Origin: an uncultured Gemmatimonadota bacterium
GTDB lineage: Bacteria > Gemmatimonadota > Gemmatimonadetes > Gemmatimonadales > GWC2-71-9
DNA: 10,365 bases
Assembly: GCA_913009915.1 (NCBI GenBank)
Contig: CAJVYZ010000045.1
Location: 1 to 10,365 of the forward strand
Direction of reading: 5' to 3'
In this document: positions 1 to 6,874 of the stretch, piece after piece
How the letters are laid out: every line of letters begins with the position of its first letter
Numbering within the stretch: position 1 is the first letter of the stretch
The notes under the pieces: model-generated
The model's input: the letters and a program-made list of their open reading frames with translations, nothing else
Told to the model about the DNA's origin: nothing
Database searches by the model: none
Translations under genes and position numbers: made by a program

Positions 1-56
1 GTCGAGGTAGGCCGGCGGGGGGCGCCGCCGCCGACAGCGAGCAACGTGCAGTGCGG

Positions 57-989
57 TCAACGTGGCTGGGCGGGCACAACGACGTGATCCAGGCCAAAAT
101 CCGGGTGGCGACGAGCCTCGACCTGGTCGGCGATCCGATGGGCCGTAGCGACGTCCTCGTGCCCGTCGACCCCGATCGTCAACTCGGCGAATCGCTGATC
201 CGCGGCTCGGCGGGAACGAATGTCGGATACCGATCGTACTCCGGAGATCCGCATGGCTGCCCGGCGGACGGCCTCGCGACCCACCACCGCTTCATCCACC
301 AGGCTGGGAATCGACCGTCTGACGATTGCCACACCGATGCGAACGATCATGGCCGACACGACCAGAGCCAGGACCGGGTCGGCCCAGGGGTAGCCTGCCC
401 GCGTCAGGACCAAGCCGCCGATTACCGCCACCGTGATGATGACGTCGGCTCGTGTGTGGGCGGCATCGGCCAGAAGGATTTCGCTCTGCAAACGGTGCCC
501 CGCTCCCGTCTCGTACCACACGACCCACAGGTTGACGACCAAGGTGGCGCCCATGAGGGCCAAATCGGTGGTGGTCGGCGCCACTGGGGTTCCCCCCGTG
601 ATCAACCGGCTGATGGCCCCACGCATCAACTCCAGAATCGACGCCGAAAGGAATACCACCACAACCAGGGCGCCGAGAGTCTCGAACTTGCCATGTCCGT
701 ACGGATGGTCGTCGTCCGGGGCCTTGCCGGCCACCCGGATCACGGCCAAGGCGATGATGTTGTTGCCGGCATCGATGAACGAGTGAATCGTGTCGCCCAA
801 CACCGCCAACGAACCGGATCGCACGCTCACCACGGCCTTGGTGAGCAAAACCAGGATGTTGGCGACGAGGATTCCCGCCAACACGCGCCGAATGGTACGG
901 GTGCGGGTCTCGGAGCCGGCCACGGGCACCATCAGTGCAAAGTGGGCAGGGGCGCTGATGGTGTCAACGGAAGTGCGCGGGGAACCCAA
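57..989 (-). CDS. Cation diffusion facilitator (CDF) family metal exporter
   Basis: This is an inner-membrane antiporter that should export Zn2+ or a similar divalent cation in exchange for protons. About six membrane helices lie near residues 34-55, 60-86, 104-122, 141-160, 182-198 and 203-224, followed by a cytoplasmic C-terminal domain (about 228-310). Transport-site ligands are visible: H69 and D73 (HSFID, helix 2) and H178 and D182 (HTRAD, helix 5). This HxxxD/HxxxD arrangement is typical of zinc-type CDFs, whereas E. coli YiiP has DxxxD in helix 2. The family motif HPYGHGKFE follows helix 2 (95-103). At 310 aa the length is normal. The start is uncertain: the longest frame opens with TTG at 989, while ATG at 932 (residue 20) gives a more usual N-terminus; neither has a Shine-Dalgarno sequence. 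It is divergent from the ArsR-type gene at 1054. Metal specificity is inferred. Confidence 0.9.
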   Translation of the reverse strand: MGSPRTSVDTISAPAHFALMVPVAGSETRTRTIRRVLAGILVANILVLLTKAVVSVRSGSLAVLGDTIHSFIDAGNNIIALAVIRVAGKAPDDDHPYGHGKFETLGALVVVVFLSASILELMRGAISRLITGGTPVAPTTTDLALMGATLVVNLWVVWYETGAGHRLQSEILLADAAHTRADVIITVAVIGGLVLTRAGYPWADPVLALVVSAMIVRIGVAIVRRSIPSLVDEAVVGREAVRRAAMRISGVRSVSDIRSRRAADQRFAELTIGVDGHEDVATAHRIADQVEARRHPDFGLDHVVVPAQPR

Positions 990-1017
990 GACGGCGCGCC
1001 GACGGGTGGCAGCGCTG

Positions 1018-1050
1018 TTGCGGCATATATTTAAATGATTATCTTAATAT
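1018..1050 (+). promoter_or_regulatory. AT-rich promoter and probable SdpR-type operator
   Basis: A strikingly AT-rich block (about 1025-1054) sits in otherwise GC-rich DNA directly before the ArsR-type start codon. It contains an imperfect palindrome centred on GATTATC (1037-1043), with ATATTTAA (1027-1034) to the left and TTAATAT (1044-1050) to the right. A possible promoter overlaps it: TTGCGG (1018-1023), 16 bp, TATCTT (1040-1045). The TATCTT ends 8 nt before the ATG and there is no Shine-Dalgarno, so the mRNA may be leaderless. ArsR-family repressors usually bind such palindromes over their own promoter, so autorepression is the likely use. The promoter assignment is inference. Confidence 0.5.
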
Positions 1051-1053
1051 CTA

Positions 1054-1308
1054 ATGGATAGGACCTTCAAGGCGCTGTCCGACCCTACGCGACGCAAAAT
1101 CCTCCAGCTCCTCCGGGAGGAGGATCTGACCGCGGGCGAGATTGCGCGACACTTTCCCACCAGTTGGGCGTCGGTGTCCCACCACCTGGGAGTGCTCAAG
1201 GAGGCGGGCTTGGTAATGGCCGAGCGTGAGGGGCAGTACATACGGTATTCGCTGAACGCCACGGTACTACAGGAGGTGCTCCAACATCTCCTGGACTTGG
1301 CCTCATGA
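1054..1308 (+). CDS. ArsR-family winged-helix repressor, SdpR-like
   Basis: An 84-aa dimeric DNA-binding repressor made almost entirely of the ArsR winged-helix domain. The N-terminal FKALSDPTRRKILQLL (residues 5-20) is the family signature. The recognition helix lies around 36-51 (TSWASVSHHLGVLKEA), and the wing around 56-67 ends in GQYIRYSLN. There is no cysteine at all and no ELCVCDL or alpha-5 DxHxxxH metal site, so it does not look like a metal sensor. The GQYIRYSLNATVLQ ending and the following SdpI-family gene make it resemble SdpR, the autorepressor of Bacillus subtilis sdpRI, whose repression is relieved when SdpI sequesters it at the membrane. Here that mechanism is inference. The ATG at 1054 lacks a Shine-Dalgarno and directly follows the AT-rich operator. 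It is the first gene of a plus-strand operon. Confidence 0.92.
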   Translation: MDRTFKALSDPTRRKILQLLREEDLTAGEIARHFPTSWASVSHHLGVLKEAGLVMAEREGQYIRYSLNATVLQEVLQHLLDLAS

Positions 1309-1327
1309 CGGGAAGGTCCGGCGGGGA

Positions 1328-1996
1328 ATGCGCAAGATAGCCATCGGAGTAGGAGCCGTGCTGGTCGCCTGGGGGTTTTCGGTCTGGGCCTATCCCTCGC
1401 TCCCGGAACGGGTCGCGACCCATTGGGGCATGGCGGGGAGGGCAGATGGTTGGTCGTCCAAGGCTATCCTGGTGTTCGTCTTTCCGGCAGTCATGCTGGG
1501 CCTCGGCTTGTTGCTCACGGTTCTTCCCAAGATCGATCCACGGCAGAAGGAAGTGACGGCCCACGCGCCGACGTACATGCTGCTGATCAATGTCATCATG
1601 GTCTTCATGGCGGCCATCCAAATACTTCTCGTCGGCGTCAACCTCGGCTGGCCGATCGAGATGCCCTTGCTGATTCCTGTGGGCGTCGGTCTTCTGCTGA
1701 TGGTCATCGGGAACCTGATGCCCCGAATGCGACCCAACTGGTTCATGGGCATTCGAACGCCGTGGACGCTCTCCAGCGAAGTCGTGTGGCGCAAGACGCA
1801 CCGACTCGGTGGTTATTGCTTCATGGCCATGGGCGTACTGATGGTGGGGATCGGCTTCGTGGCCACCCCTCAGCGAATTCCCTATATGCTGGTGGTCATC
1901 ATCGCCCTCGCCCTTGTTCCGGTGATCTATTCCTATTTTGCCTGGCGCAGGGAGCAGGAAGCCGCCACCTCATCCAACCGTCCCGCCGGAGAGTAA
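1328..1996 (+). CDS. SdpI-family (DUF1648) integral membrane protein
   Basis: A 222-aa polytopic membrane protein with about six helices (near 5-21, 46-66, 82-103, 112-131, 162-179 and 184-204). The DUF1648 signature LPERVATHWGMAGRADGWSSK spans residues 25-45. The C-terminal SdpI signature lies at about 137-162, with NWFMGIRTPWTLSSE followed by VWRKTHRLGG. In Bacillus subtilis, SdpI gives immunity to the SDP cannibalism toxin and also acts as the signal receptor that captures SdpR. No SdpC-like toxin is encoded here, so the ligand is unknown and the role may be in envelope-stress sensing. GGAAGG at 1311-1316 lies 11 nt before the ATG. The gene begins 19 nt after the SdpR-like gene. Family assignment is firm; function is inferred. 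Confidence 0.9.
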   Translation: MRKIAIGVGAVLVAWGFSVWAYPSLPERVATHWGMAGRADGWSSKAILVFVFPAVMLGLGLLLTVLPKIDPRQKEVTAHAPTYMLLINVIMVFMAAIQILLVGVNLGWPIEMPLLIPVGVGLLLMVIGNLMPRMRPNWFMGIRTPWTLSSEVVWRKTHRLGGYCFMAMGVLMVGIGFVATPQRIPYMLVVIIALALVPVIYSYFAWRREQEAATSSNRPAGE

Positions 1997-2001
1997 ACCC
2001 G

Positions 2002-3354
2002 ATGCGACCCTCTTTCCTGATGTTTGGACTTCTTGTCAGCCACGGCCTGTGTGAGGCTGCGCCGGTCCGGGCGCAGAATGCTACCGCACGCACCCCCCTC
2101 GAACGAGCAGCCATAGAGTTCGTCGGCGAGATGGAGCGACGGGATTTCACCGCCGCGGTTGCCCGTTTCGATTCCACCATGAGCGAGGTCATGCCGGCGG
2201 CCAAACTCGAGGAAACTTGGGATATGGTGGAAGCACAGGCCGGGTCGTTCCAAGGTTGGTCACGGACCACAACGGGGGAGGCTCAGGGATACGACTATGT
2301 CCTGGTGACCAGTACCTTTGAGAACGCCGTGCTCGACATTCAGGTCGTATTCGATAGTGACCTCCGTATCGCAGGCTTGTTTTTCAAGCCCCATGTGGAC
2401 ACCGACGCGTTGAAGGCGGCACCACTTCCGGCCGGCCTGGCAGAACAGGAGGTCTCAGTGGGTGATGGTGACTGGGTCCTCCCCGGGACGGTCACGCTGC
2501 CTGCCAACGGCGGACCCTTTCCGGCGGTTGTGCTGGTGCACGGATCCGGTCCCAATGATCGGGACGAGACCGTCGGTGCCAACAAGCCGTTCCGCGACCT
2601 GGCGTGGGGCCTGGCGGGGCAGGGCATTGCGGTGGTCCGGTACGGGAAGCGCACCAGAGAGTACCGCGAGCGGTTGATGGCCAACACGGTGGGCTTCACG
2701 GTCGACGAGGAAACCGTTGATGACGCGGTGGCCGCCGTAGAACGTCTCCGGCAGATGGATGGGATCGACCCCGATCGCATCGTGATCCTGGGCCACAGCC
2801 TCGGCGGGATGCTGGCTCCCCGCATCGGCGCCCGGGAGCCGGGAGTAGCTGGACTGGTCGTCATGGCTGGTGCCACGCGGCCGCTCCAGGATCTGATCGT
2901 CGACCAGGTACACTACCTCGCCGAGTTGGACAGCACGGTGTCAGGCTCGGAACGGGCCCGTCTCGAACAGATCGAGCAGGAGGCGGCTCGCCTCCTGGCG
3001 CTGACCGACGCCGATTCCCTCTCGACCGAGCACATTCTCGGAGCCAACCCGAGCTACTGGCTCGATCTGGCAAAGTACGATCCGGTGCCCGTGGCCATGG
3101 AGCTATCGGTGCCCATGTTGATCCTCCACGCCGGGCGCGATTACCAGGTTACCGAAGCGGATTTCATCCGTTGGCAGGAGGCGCTCGCCGGCGATCCCCG
3201 GGTGACGTTCAAGGTGTACCCCTCGCTCAACCACCTCTTCATCACGGGTGAGGGCCCTAGTCAGCCGTCGGAGTACAGCGTCCCGGGCCATGTGGCGCAA
3301 GAGGTCATCGACGACATCGCCGCATGGGTGGCGGCGCTCCCGCCCGCGCGCTGA
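2002..3354 (+). CDS. Secreted DUF3887-alpha/beta hydrolase (serine hydrolase)
   Basis: A 450-aa exported hydrolase. Residues 1-24 form a signal peptide (R3, hydrophobic core, likely cleavage after VRA); C17 is not in a good lipobox. Residues about 30-135 fit the DUF3887 domain often found before such hydrolases. The alpha/beta-hydrolase domain follows at about 150-445: oxyanion-region HGSGPNDRD (180-188), nucleophile elbow GHSLGG with S266, acid D380 (HAGRD) and H411 (NHLF), so the triad is complete. The substrate is probably an ester but cannot be read from sequence. The start is ATG 2002, with GGAGAG at 1988-1993 spaced 8 nt away; the reading frame stays open far upstream but that part overlaps the SdpI-family gene. 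The gap to SdpI is 5 nt and to thiE 3 nt, implying one operon. Confidence 0.9.
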   Translation: MRPSFLMFGLLVSHGLCEAAPVRAQNATARTPLERAAIEFVGEMERRDFTAAVARFDSTMSEVMPAAKLEETWDMVEAQAGSFQGWSRTTTGEAQGYDYVLVTSTFENAVLDIQVVFDSDLRIAGLFFKPHVDTDALKAAPLPAGLAEQEVSVGDGDWVLPGTVTLPANGGPFPAVVLVHGSGPNDRDETVGANKPFRDLAWGLAGQGIAVVRYGKRTREYRERLMANTVGFTVDEETVDDAVAAVERLRQMDGIDPDRIVILGHSLGGMLAPRIGAREPGVAGLVVMAGATRPLQDLIVDQVHYLAELDSTVSGSERARLEQIEQEAARLLALTDADSLSTEHILGANPSYWLDLAKYDPVPVAMELSVPMLILHAGRDYQVTEADFIRWQEALAGDPRVTFKVYPSLNHLFITGEGPSQPSEYSVPGHVAQEVIDDIAAWVAALPPAR

Positions 3355-3357
3355 CCG

Positions 3358-3993
3358 ATGGGCGAGGGGGGGGGAGCGCGCCTGGCTGGGGCCCTCCGGG
3401 TTCTGTTGGTTACGGACCACAGCTTGTTGCAGGGTCGTGAGTGGGTGAGCGTCTGTGCGGCCGCAGTCCGGGGAGGTGCCACCGCTGTCCAGGTCCGCCA
3501 CCCGTCGGCCCCGGCCCGTGAACTCGCCGATCTGACCAGGAGGCTCATCGACGCCCTCCCGGTTCCTGTGTTCGTCAACGACAGACTCGACGTGGCGCTG
3601 GCGGTGGGGGCGGCCGGTGTACACCTCGGCGCTGACGACGTCCCGCTCGCGCTGGCACGCCGGACAGCTCCCGAGGGGTTCCTCATAGGAGCTTCGGTGG
3701 GCACCGGCGAGGAGATCGAAGGTGGGCTGGGTGCCGACTACTGGGGTGTGGGACCCCTTCACGAGACCACGACCAAAGACGCCGGCCCGCCACTCGGGCT
3801 CGAAGGATTCACCAGGATCGTGGCCCAGGCTAGAGGCACGCCGTGCGTGGCGATTGGGGGGGTGACGCCGGCCGATGTGACTGGTGTCATCGCCGCCGCT
3901 GGCGTCGGGGTCGCGGTGGTGTCGGGGATTCTCGGGACCGAAGATCCACAAGCCGCTGCGGCGTTGTATGCCCGCGCGCGGCCGACAGCTTGA
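3358..3993 (+). CDS. thiE: Thiamine-phosphate synthase (ThiE/TenI superfamily)
   Basis: A 211-aa cytoplasmic TIM-barrel enzyme that should join HMP-pyrophosphate and the thiazole phosphate carboxylate to give thiamine phosphate. ThiE landmarks are in order: LLVTD (16-20), QVR (45-47), VNDRLD with N74 and D75, GVHLGADD with D94 (Mg2+ site), GASVG (111-115), GVGPLHETTTK with T137, T139 and K140, and AIGGVTP (165-171) followed by VAVVSGI. The lysine that follows the conserved arginine by two residues in typical enzymes (QxRxK) is proline here (P49). TenI is the alternative, but the GVGP...TTTK and VNDR...HLG blocks favour ThiE. Codons 3-6 lie in a nine-G tract (3366-3374). There is no Shine-Dalgarno; the gene starts 3 nt after the hydrolase stop and is probably translationally coupled. 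No other thiamine gene is present. Confidence 0.83.
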   Translation: MGEGGGARLAGALRVLLVTDHSLLQGREWVSVCAAAVRGGATAVQVRHPSAPARELADLTRRLIDALPVPVFVNDRLDVALAVGAAGVHLGADDVPLALARRTAPEGFLIGASVGTGEEIEGGLGADYWGVGPLHETTTKDAGPPLGLEGFTRIVAQARGTPCVAIGGVTPADVTGVIAAAGVGVAVVSGILGTEDPQAAAALYARARPTA

Positions 3994-3995
3994 CG

Positions 3996-4964
3996 CTACG
4001 GTGTCGTTTCCCGCAACCGGCGGATGGTCGCCAGGTGCTCCCGGTATGTCCTGGTAAAGACATGCCGTCCTGTCGAATCGGCCACGAAATAGAGGTACGG
4101 GACATCCGCCGGGTGGAGCGCCGCTTCGATGCTGGCCGAGCCGGGAGATGAAACCGGTCCCGGCGGGAGGCCTTCGATAAGGTAAGTGTTGTACTCCGAC
4201 GGGAACTCGTAGTCACGGAGAAACAGCCGGGGCTTTCGGTGGCCTGTGGCCAGCTGGATGGCGTACTGGACGGTGGGGTCTGCCTGGAGGCGCATGCCCA
4301 AGCGCAGCCTGTTGTGGTATACCCCCGCGATGATAGCTCGTTCGTCCCCAACGCGAGCTTCCCCTTCCACGATCGATGCCAGCGTCACCAGCTCGTCCCG
4401 TGACAGGCCCAGGGTGTCGAGTCGGGCCGTCCAGCCCGGCCGCCACTGCCGGGCGAACTCGGCGGCCATGGCCTCCACCAATCGACTGGCGGTGATGGAC
4501 GCGGGCACGGTATAGGTCTCGGGGTAGAGGAACCCTTCCAGATTCACGGCCGTGGGCGATACCAGACGTATCAGTGCGCTGTCGCCGGCGGCGTCCAGCA
4601 ACTGTTCGGCATCGATTCCCAGCTGGCCTTCGATCAGGGCGCCCACGTCAGTGAGAGTGAGCCCTTCGGGTATAGTCAACTGCTCCATTGCTTCCCGTCC
4701 ATCCGCCAGCATGTCGAGAATGGCTGAGGCAGACGTCCCGGGTTGGATGTCGTATACGCCGGCTTTGAGGGCCCGGTCGAGCCCCCGGATGCGGGCTACC
4801 AGGGTAAACCAGCGGGGTCGGGCGATGAGTCGGCGGGCCGCGAGGGTATCACGCACGGTGGCGAAGCCGGCGCCGGGCGGGACGGTGATGCGTTCGACGG
4901 GCCGGTTGGCGTCAGGTCCACAGGCCATGACCACAAGGGCCACGACTGTGAGAGGCAGCCTCAC
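3996..4964 (-). CDS. mltG: Endolytic murein transglycosylase MltG (YceG-like), predicted lipoprotein
   Basis: A 322-aa periplasm-facing lytic transglycosylase that cuts nascent glycan strands and is thought to terminate peptidoglycan polymerisation. A LysM-like region (about 24-95) is followed by the YceG catalytic domain: LEGFLYPETY (142-151), ASIVEGEA with E200 aligning with the catalytic glutamate of E. coli MltG, VYHNRLRLGMRLQADPTVQY (215-234), and NTYLIEGLPPGPVSSPG (259-275). Unlike the usual single transmembrane anchor, the N-terminus is short and hydrophobic and ends VVMAC, with C15 in a plausible lipobox; a lipoprotein is predicted. The start codon is GTG, overlapping the ruvX stop by 4 nt (GTGA), so coupling is likely. 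It is the last gene of rho-ruvX-mltG, and its stop lies 2 nt from that of convergent thiE. Confidence 0.93.
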   Translation of the reverse strand: MRLPLTVVALVVMACGPDANRPVERITVPPGAGFATVRDTLAARRLIARPRWFTLVARIRGLDRALKAGVYDIQPGTSASAILDMLADGREAMEQLTIPEGLTLTDVGALIEGQLGIDAEQLLDAAGDSALIRLVSPTAVNLEGFLYPETYTVPASITASRLVEAMAAEFARQWRPGWTARLDTLGLSRDELVTLASIVEGEARVGDERAIIAGVYHNRLRLGMRLQADPTVQYAIQLATGHRKPRLFLRDYEFPSEYNTYLIEGLPPGPVSSPGSASIEAALHPADVPYLYFVADSTGRHVFTRTYREHLATIRRLRETTP

Positions 4965-5401
4965 GGTGCTTCCCGGTGGCTGTCGAGGTAGTGTTGCAGC
5001 AGAATGGCCGCGGCTAGGGCATCGACGTCCGCCTTGCGGCCCCTGGTGCTTCCGCCCTGCTCACGAATCGCTCTGAGGGCCCGGGCGGTGGTGAGCCGTT
5101 CATCCCACAACTCGATGGGCACGGGGACCTTCGGTTGAAGGCGTGCCGCCAACTGGCGCACGTGTGTGGTAGACGCGGTTTCGCCGCCGTCCAGGCCGTA
5201 CGGTAGGCCCAACACCAGGCCCACCGGGTGATGCTCTTCGATGATGTCGAGGAGGGCGGCAACGGGGAACCGTTTGCCCCGGCGTTGGGTCATGGTAGTG
5301 AGCGGGCTGGCCAGGATCCGTTCCTCGTCGGTCAGAGCGAGGCCGGTACGGATTTCTCCCCAGTCTATCCCGAGCAGCCGGCCCGACGGGGGAAGCGCCA
5401 C
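4961..5401 (-). CDS. ruvX: YqgF/RuvX-family RNase H-fold nuclease (putative pre-16S rRNA nuclease / Holliday junction resolvase)
   Basis: A 146-aa RNase H-like protein of normal family length. Signature blocks are GIDWGEIRTGLA (11-22, D13 probable metal ligand), VLGLPYGLDGG (63-73), LWDERLTT (99-105, with E101) and the C-terminal KADVDALAAAILLQHYLD (about 123-140, with D127). The family has been assigned both Holliday-junction resolution and 16S rRNA 5' end maturation; sequence does not separate these. The start is GTG, only 2 nt after the rho stop, with no Shine-Dalgarno of its own, so it probably depends on termination-reinitiation after rho. Its 3' end overlaps mltG by 4 nt. A ruvX-mltG pairing is common in bacteria; linkage directly to rho is less so. 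Confidence 0.93.
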   Translation of the reverse strand: MALPPSGRLLGIDWGEIRTGLALTDEERILASPLTTMTQRRGKRFPVAALLDIIEEHHPVGLVLGLPYGLDGGETASTTHVRQLAARLQPKVPVPIELWDERLTTARALRAIREQGGSTRGRKADVDALAAAILLQHYLDSHREAP

Positions 5402-5403
5402 GC

Positions 5404-6651
5404 CTACTGGGCCATGGTGGCGAAGAACTCCTTGTTGTTCTTGGTGCGCTTCAGCCGCTCCAAGAGGAACTCGAGTGCTTCGACCGTGGGCATGTCGGCC
5501 AGGAAATTCCGCAGGAGGTAGACGCGGTTGAGTTCGTCCGGCTCGAGGAGCAGTTCCTCTTTCCGGGTGGACGTCTTCTGGATGTCGATGGCTGGGTATA
5601 CCCGTCGGTCGGCGAGACGCCGATCGAGCACCAACTCCATGTTGCCGGTGCCCTTGAACTCCTCGAAGATCACCTCGTCCATCCGGCTGCCGGTGTCGAT
5701 CAACGCTGTGGCGATGATGGTGAGGCTGCCGCCGTTTTCGATGTTCCGGGCGGCTCCAAAGAACCGCTTGGGTTTCTGCAACGCGTTGGCGTCCACACCG
5801 CCCGACAGGATCTTGCCGGAGTGGGGAATCACCACGTTGTGCGCCCGGGCCAGGCGGGTGATGGAGTCGAGGAGAATGACGACATCGCGGCCGTGCTCCA
5901 CGAGGCGCCTGGAGCGCTCGATGACCATGTCCGCCACTTGGACGTGCCGGTCCGCGGGCTCGTCGAAGGTGGAGGAAATCACCTCGGCGTCGACGTTCTC
6001 CTGCATGTCGGTGACTTCTTCCGGGCGTTCGTCGATCAGCAGGACTATCAGGACGACATCCGGATTGTTTTCCTTGATGGCGTTGGCGAGCTTCTGCATC
6101 AGAATGGTCTTGCCGGCTTTCGGGGGCGCGACGATCAGACCACGCTGGCCCCGGCCGATGGGCGACAAGAGGTCCACGATGCGCATCGACAAGTCGCCAT
6201 CTTTCGTTTCCAGGCCCAGCCGGGAATCCGGGTACCGCGGTCTGAGGTTTTCGAACGCGATGCGATGCTTGGTGTTCTCGGGTTCCTCGTAGTTGACGCT
6301 TTCGACTTTCAGGAGCGCCAGATAGCGCTCGCCTTCCTTGGGGGGCCGCACTTGCCCCATGACGGTGTCCCCCGTCCGCAAATCGAACCGCTTGATCTGG
6401 CTGGGTGAGACGTAGATGTCGTCGGGGCCGTACAGGTAGTTCCAGTCCTGACTGCGCAGAAAGCCATATCCCTCGGGGAGGATCTCCAACACTCCCTCAC
6501 CGCGAATCACCGTATCGGAATCGAGGAGCGTCTGTTCGATACGAAAGATCAGGTCCTGTTTTCTGAGGCCCGAGTAGTTGGTGATGGTCAGCTCGTCGGC
6601 CAAGGTATGCAGCTCCTCGACGGACTTTCGTTTTAGTTCGGCGATATCCAC
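5404..6651 (-). CDS. rho: Transcription termination factor Rho
   Basis: A 415-aa hexameric RNA-dependent ATPase/translocase that ends transcription of untranslated RNA, close to the 419 aa of E. coli Rho and without the long N-terminal insert seen in some high-GC phyla. Domains: Rho N-terminal helical domain (1-43), cold-shock-like RNA-binding domain (about 48-125, with GYGFLR at 61-66), then the ATPase domain. It has Walker A APPKAGKT (175-182, K181), the [10 protein letters not shown] segment (204-213), Walker B VVILLD (257-262), the Q-loop [21 protein letters not shown] (within 283-303) and the R-loop region ending [16 protein letters not shown] (322-337). All key motifs are intact. The start is GTG at 6651, with TGGAG (plus-strand 6660-6664) about 8 nt upstream. 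It is the first gene of rho-ruvX-mltG and is preceded by a structured leader. Confidence 0.98.
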   Translation of the reverse strand: MDIAELKRKSVEELHTLADELTITNYSGLRKQDLIFRIEQTLLDSDTVIRGEGVLEILPEGYGFLRSQDWNYLYGPDDIYVSPSQIKRFDLRTGDTVMGQVRPPKEGERYLALLKVESVNYEEPENTKHRIAFENLRPRYPDSRLGLETKDGDLSMRIVDLLSPIGRGQRGLIVAPPKAGKTILMQKLANAIKENNPDVVLIVLLIDERPEEVTDMQENVDAEVISSTFDEPADRHVQVADMVIERSRRLVEHGRDVVILLDSITRLARAHNVVIPHSGKILSGGVDANALQKPKRFFGAARNIENGGSLTIIATALIDTGSRMDEVIFEEFKGTGNMELVLDRRLADRRVYPAIDIQKTSTRKEELLLEPDELNRVYLLRNFLADMPTVEALEFLLERLKRTKNNKEFFATMAQ

Positions 6652-6675
6652 GGATCAAACTCCACGAGACGGTGC

Positions 6676-6704
6676 CAGCCCTCGCCGGGCTGACCGCAGG
6701 TCAG
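6676..6704 (-). promoter_or_regulatory. Two abutting perfect stem-loops in the rho 5' leader
   Basis: On the plus strand, CAGCCC (6676-6681) pairs with GGGCTG (6687-6692) around a 5-nt loop. CTGACC (6690-6695) pairs with GGTCAG (6699-6704) around a 3-nt loop. The two stems share the bases at 6690-6692, so both cannot close fully at once. They lie 12 to 40 nt upstream of the rho Shine-Dalgarno on the minus-strand transcript. A role in rho autoregulation or leader stability is inference. Confidence 0.4.
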
Positions 6705-6817
6705 GAAGGTGGTGATGGTTCAGCGTAGGAAGGTGTCGGACTGTATCTGCAAGTGCTCGCTGCCCTGGGACATCCGGGCGGCCTGGGTACGTTGTATTCG
6801 GGGAGCTGTCGGGTCTA

Positions 6818-6837
6818 GAGGTAGTCCAAGCTACCTC
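6818..6837. repeat. Perfect 7-bp inverted repeat, 6-nt spacer
   Basis: GAGGTAG (6818-6824) and CTACCTC (6831-6837) are exact reverse complements separated by six bases. There is no following T-run on either strand, so it does not look like an intrinsic terminator. It lies between rho and the divergent small genes and overlaps the candidate rho -10. It could be an operator or an RNA hairpin at the start of the leader. Confidence 0.5.
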
Positions 6838-6856
6838 ACGGCCTGAGCGGCGTCAA
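6828..6856 (-). promoter_or_regulatory. Candidate rho promoter
   Basis: Read on the minus strand, TTGACG (6856-6851; five of six matches to the -35 consensus) is followed 17 nt later by TAGCTT (6833-6828), a weak -10. The -10 overlaps the 7-bp inverted repeat at 6818-6837. This would start transcription near 6821 and give a leader of about 170 nt. A second possible -10, TACAAC (6796-6791), lacks a good -35. The assignment rests on consensus matching only. Confidence 0.3.
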
Positions 6857-6874
6857 GGACCTCAATAGGGAATT

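Noticed and set aside
9..35. GC-rich dyad near the window start as a CDF terminator
   Set aside because: Self-complementarity is weak and typical of GC-rich DNA, and no T-run follows on the minus strand.
51..1034. A 327-codon plus-strand frame opposite the CDF gene
   Set aside because: It is an antisense shadow with no domain, while the minus strand shows intact CDF metal-site motifs.
57..1308. Metal-responsive module: ArsR sensor controlling the divergent CDF exporter
   Set aside because: The ArsR protein has no cysteines or known metal-site motif and resembles SdpR, which pairs with the SdpI gene downstream.
1423..2001. N-terminal extension of the hydrolase frame over the SdpI-family gene
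   Set aside because: The extension lacks a domain and overlaps a clear gene; ATG 2002 has a Shine-Dalgarno and begins a good signal peptide.
6670..6800. SRP RNA or RNase P RNA
   Set aside because: GGTCAGGAAGG and GGAAGGTGTCGGACTG vaguely recall conserved parts, but the tetraloop/AGCAGC context and the long helices are missing.
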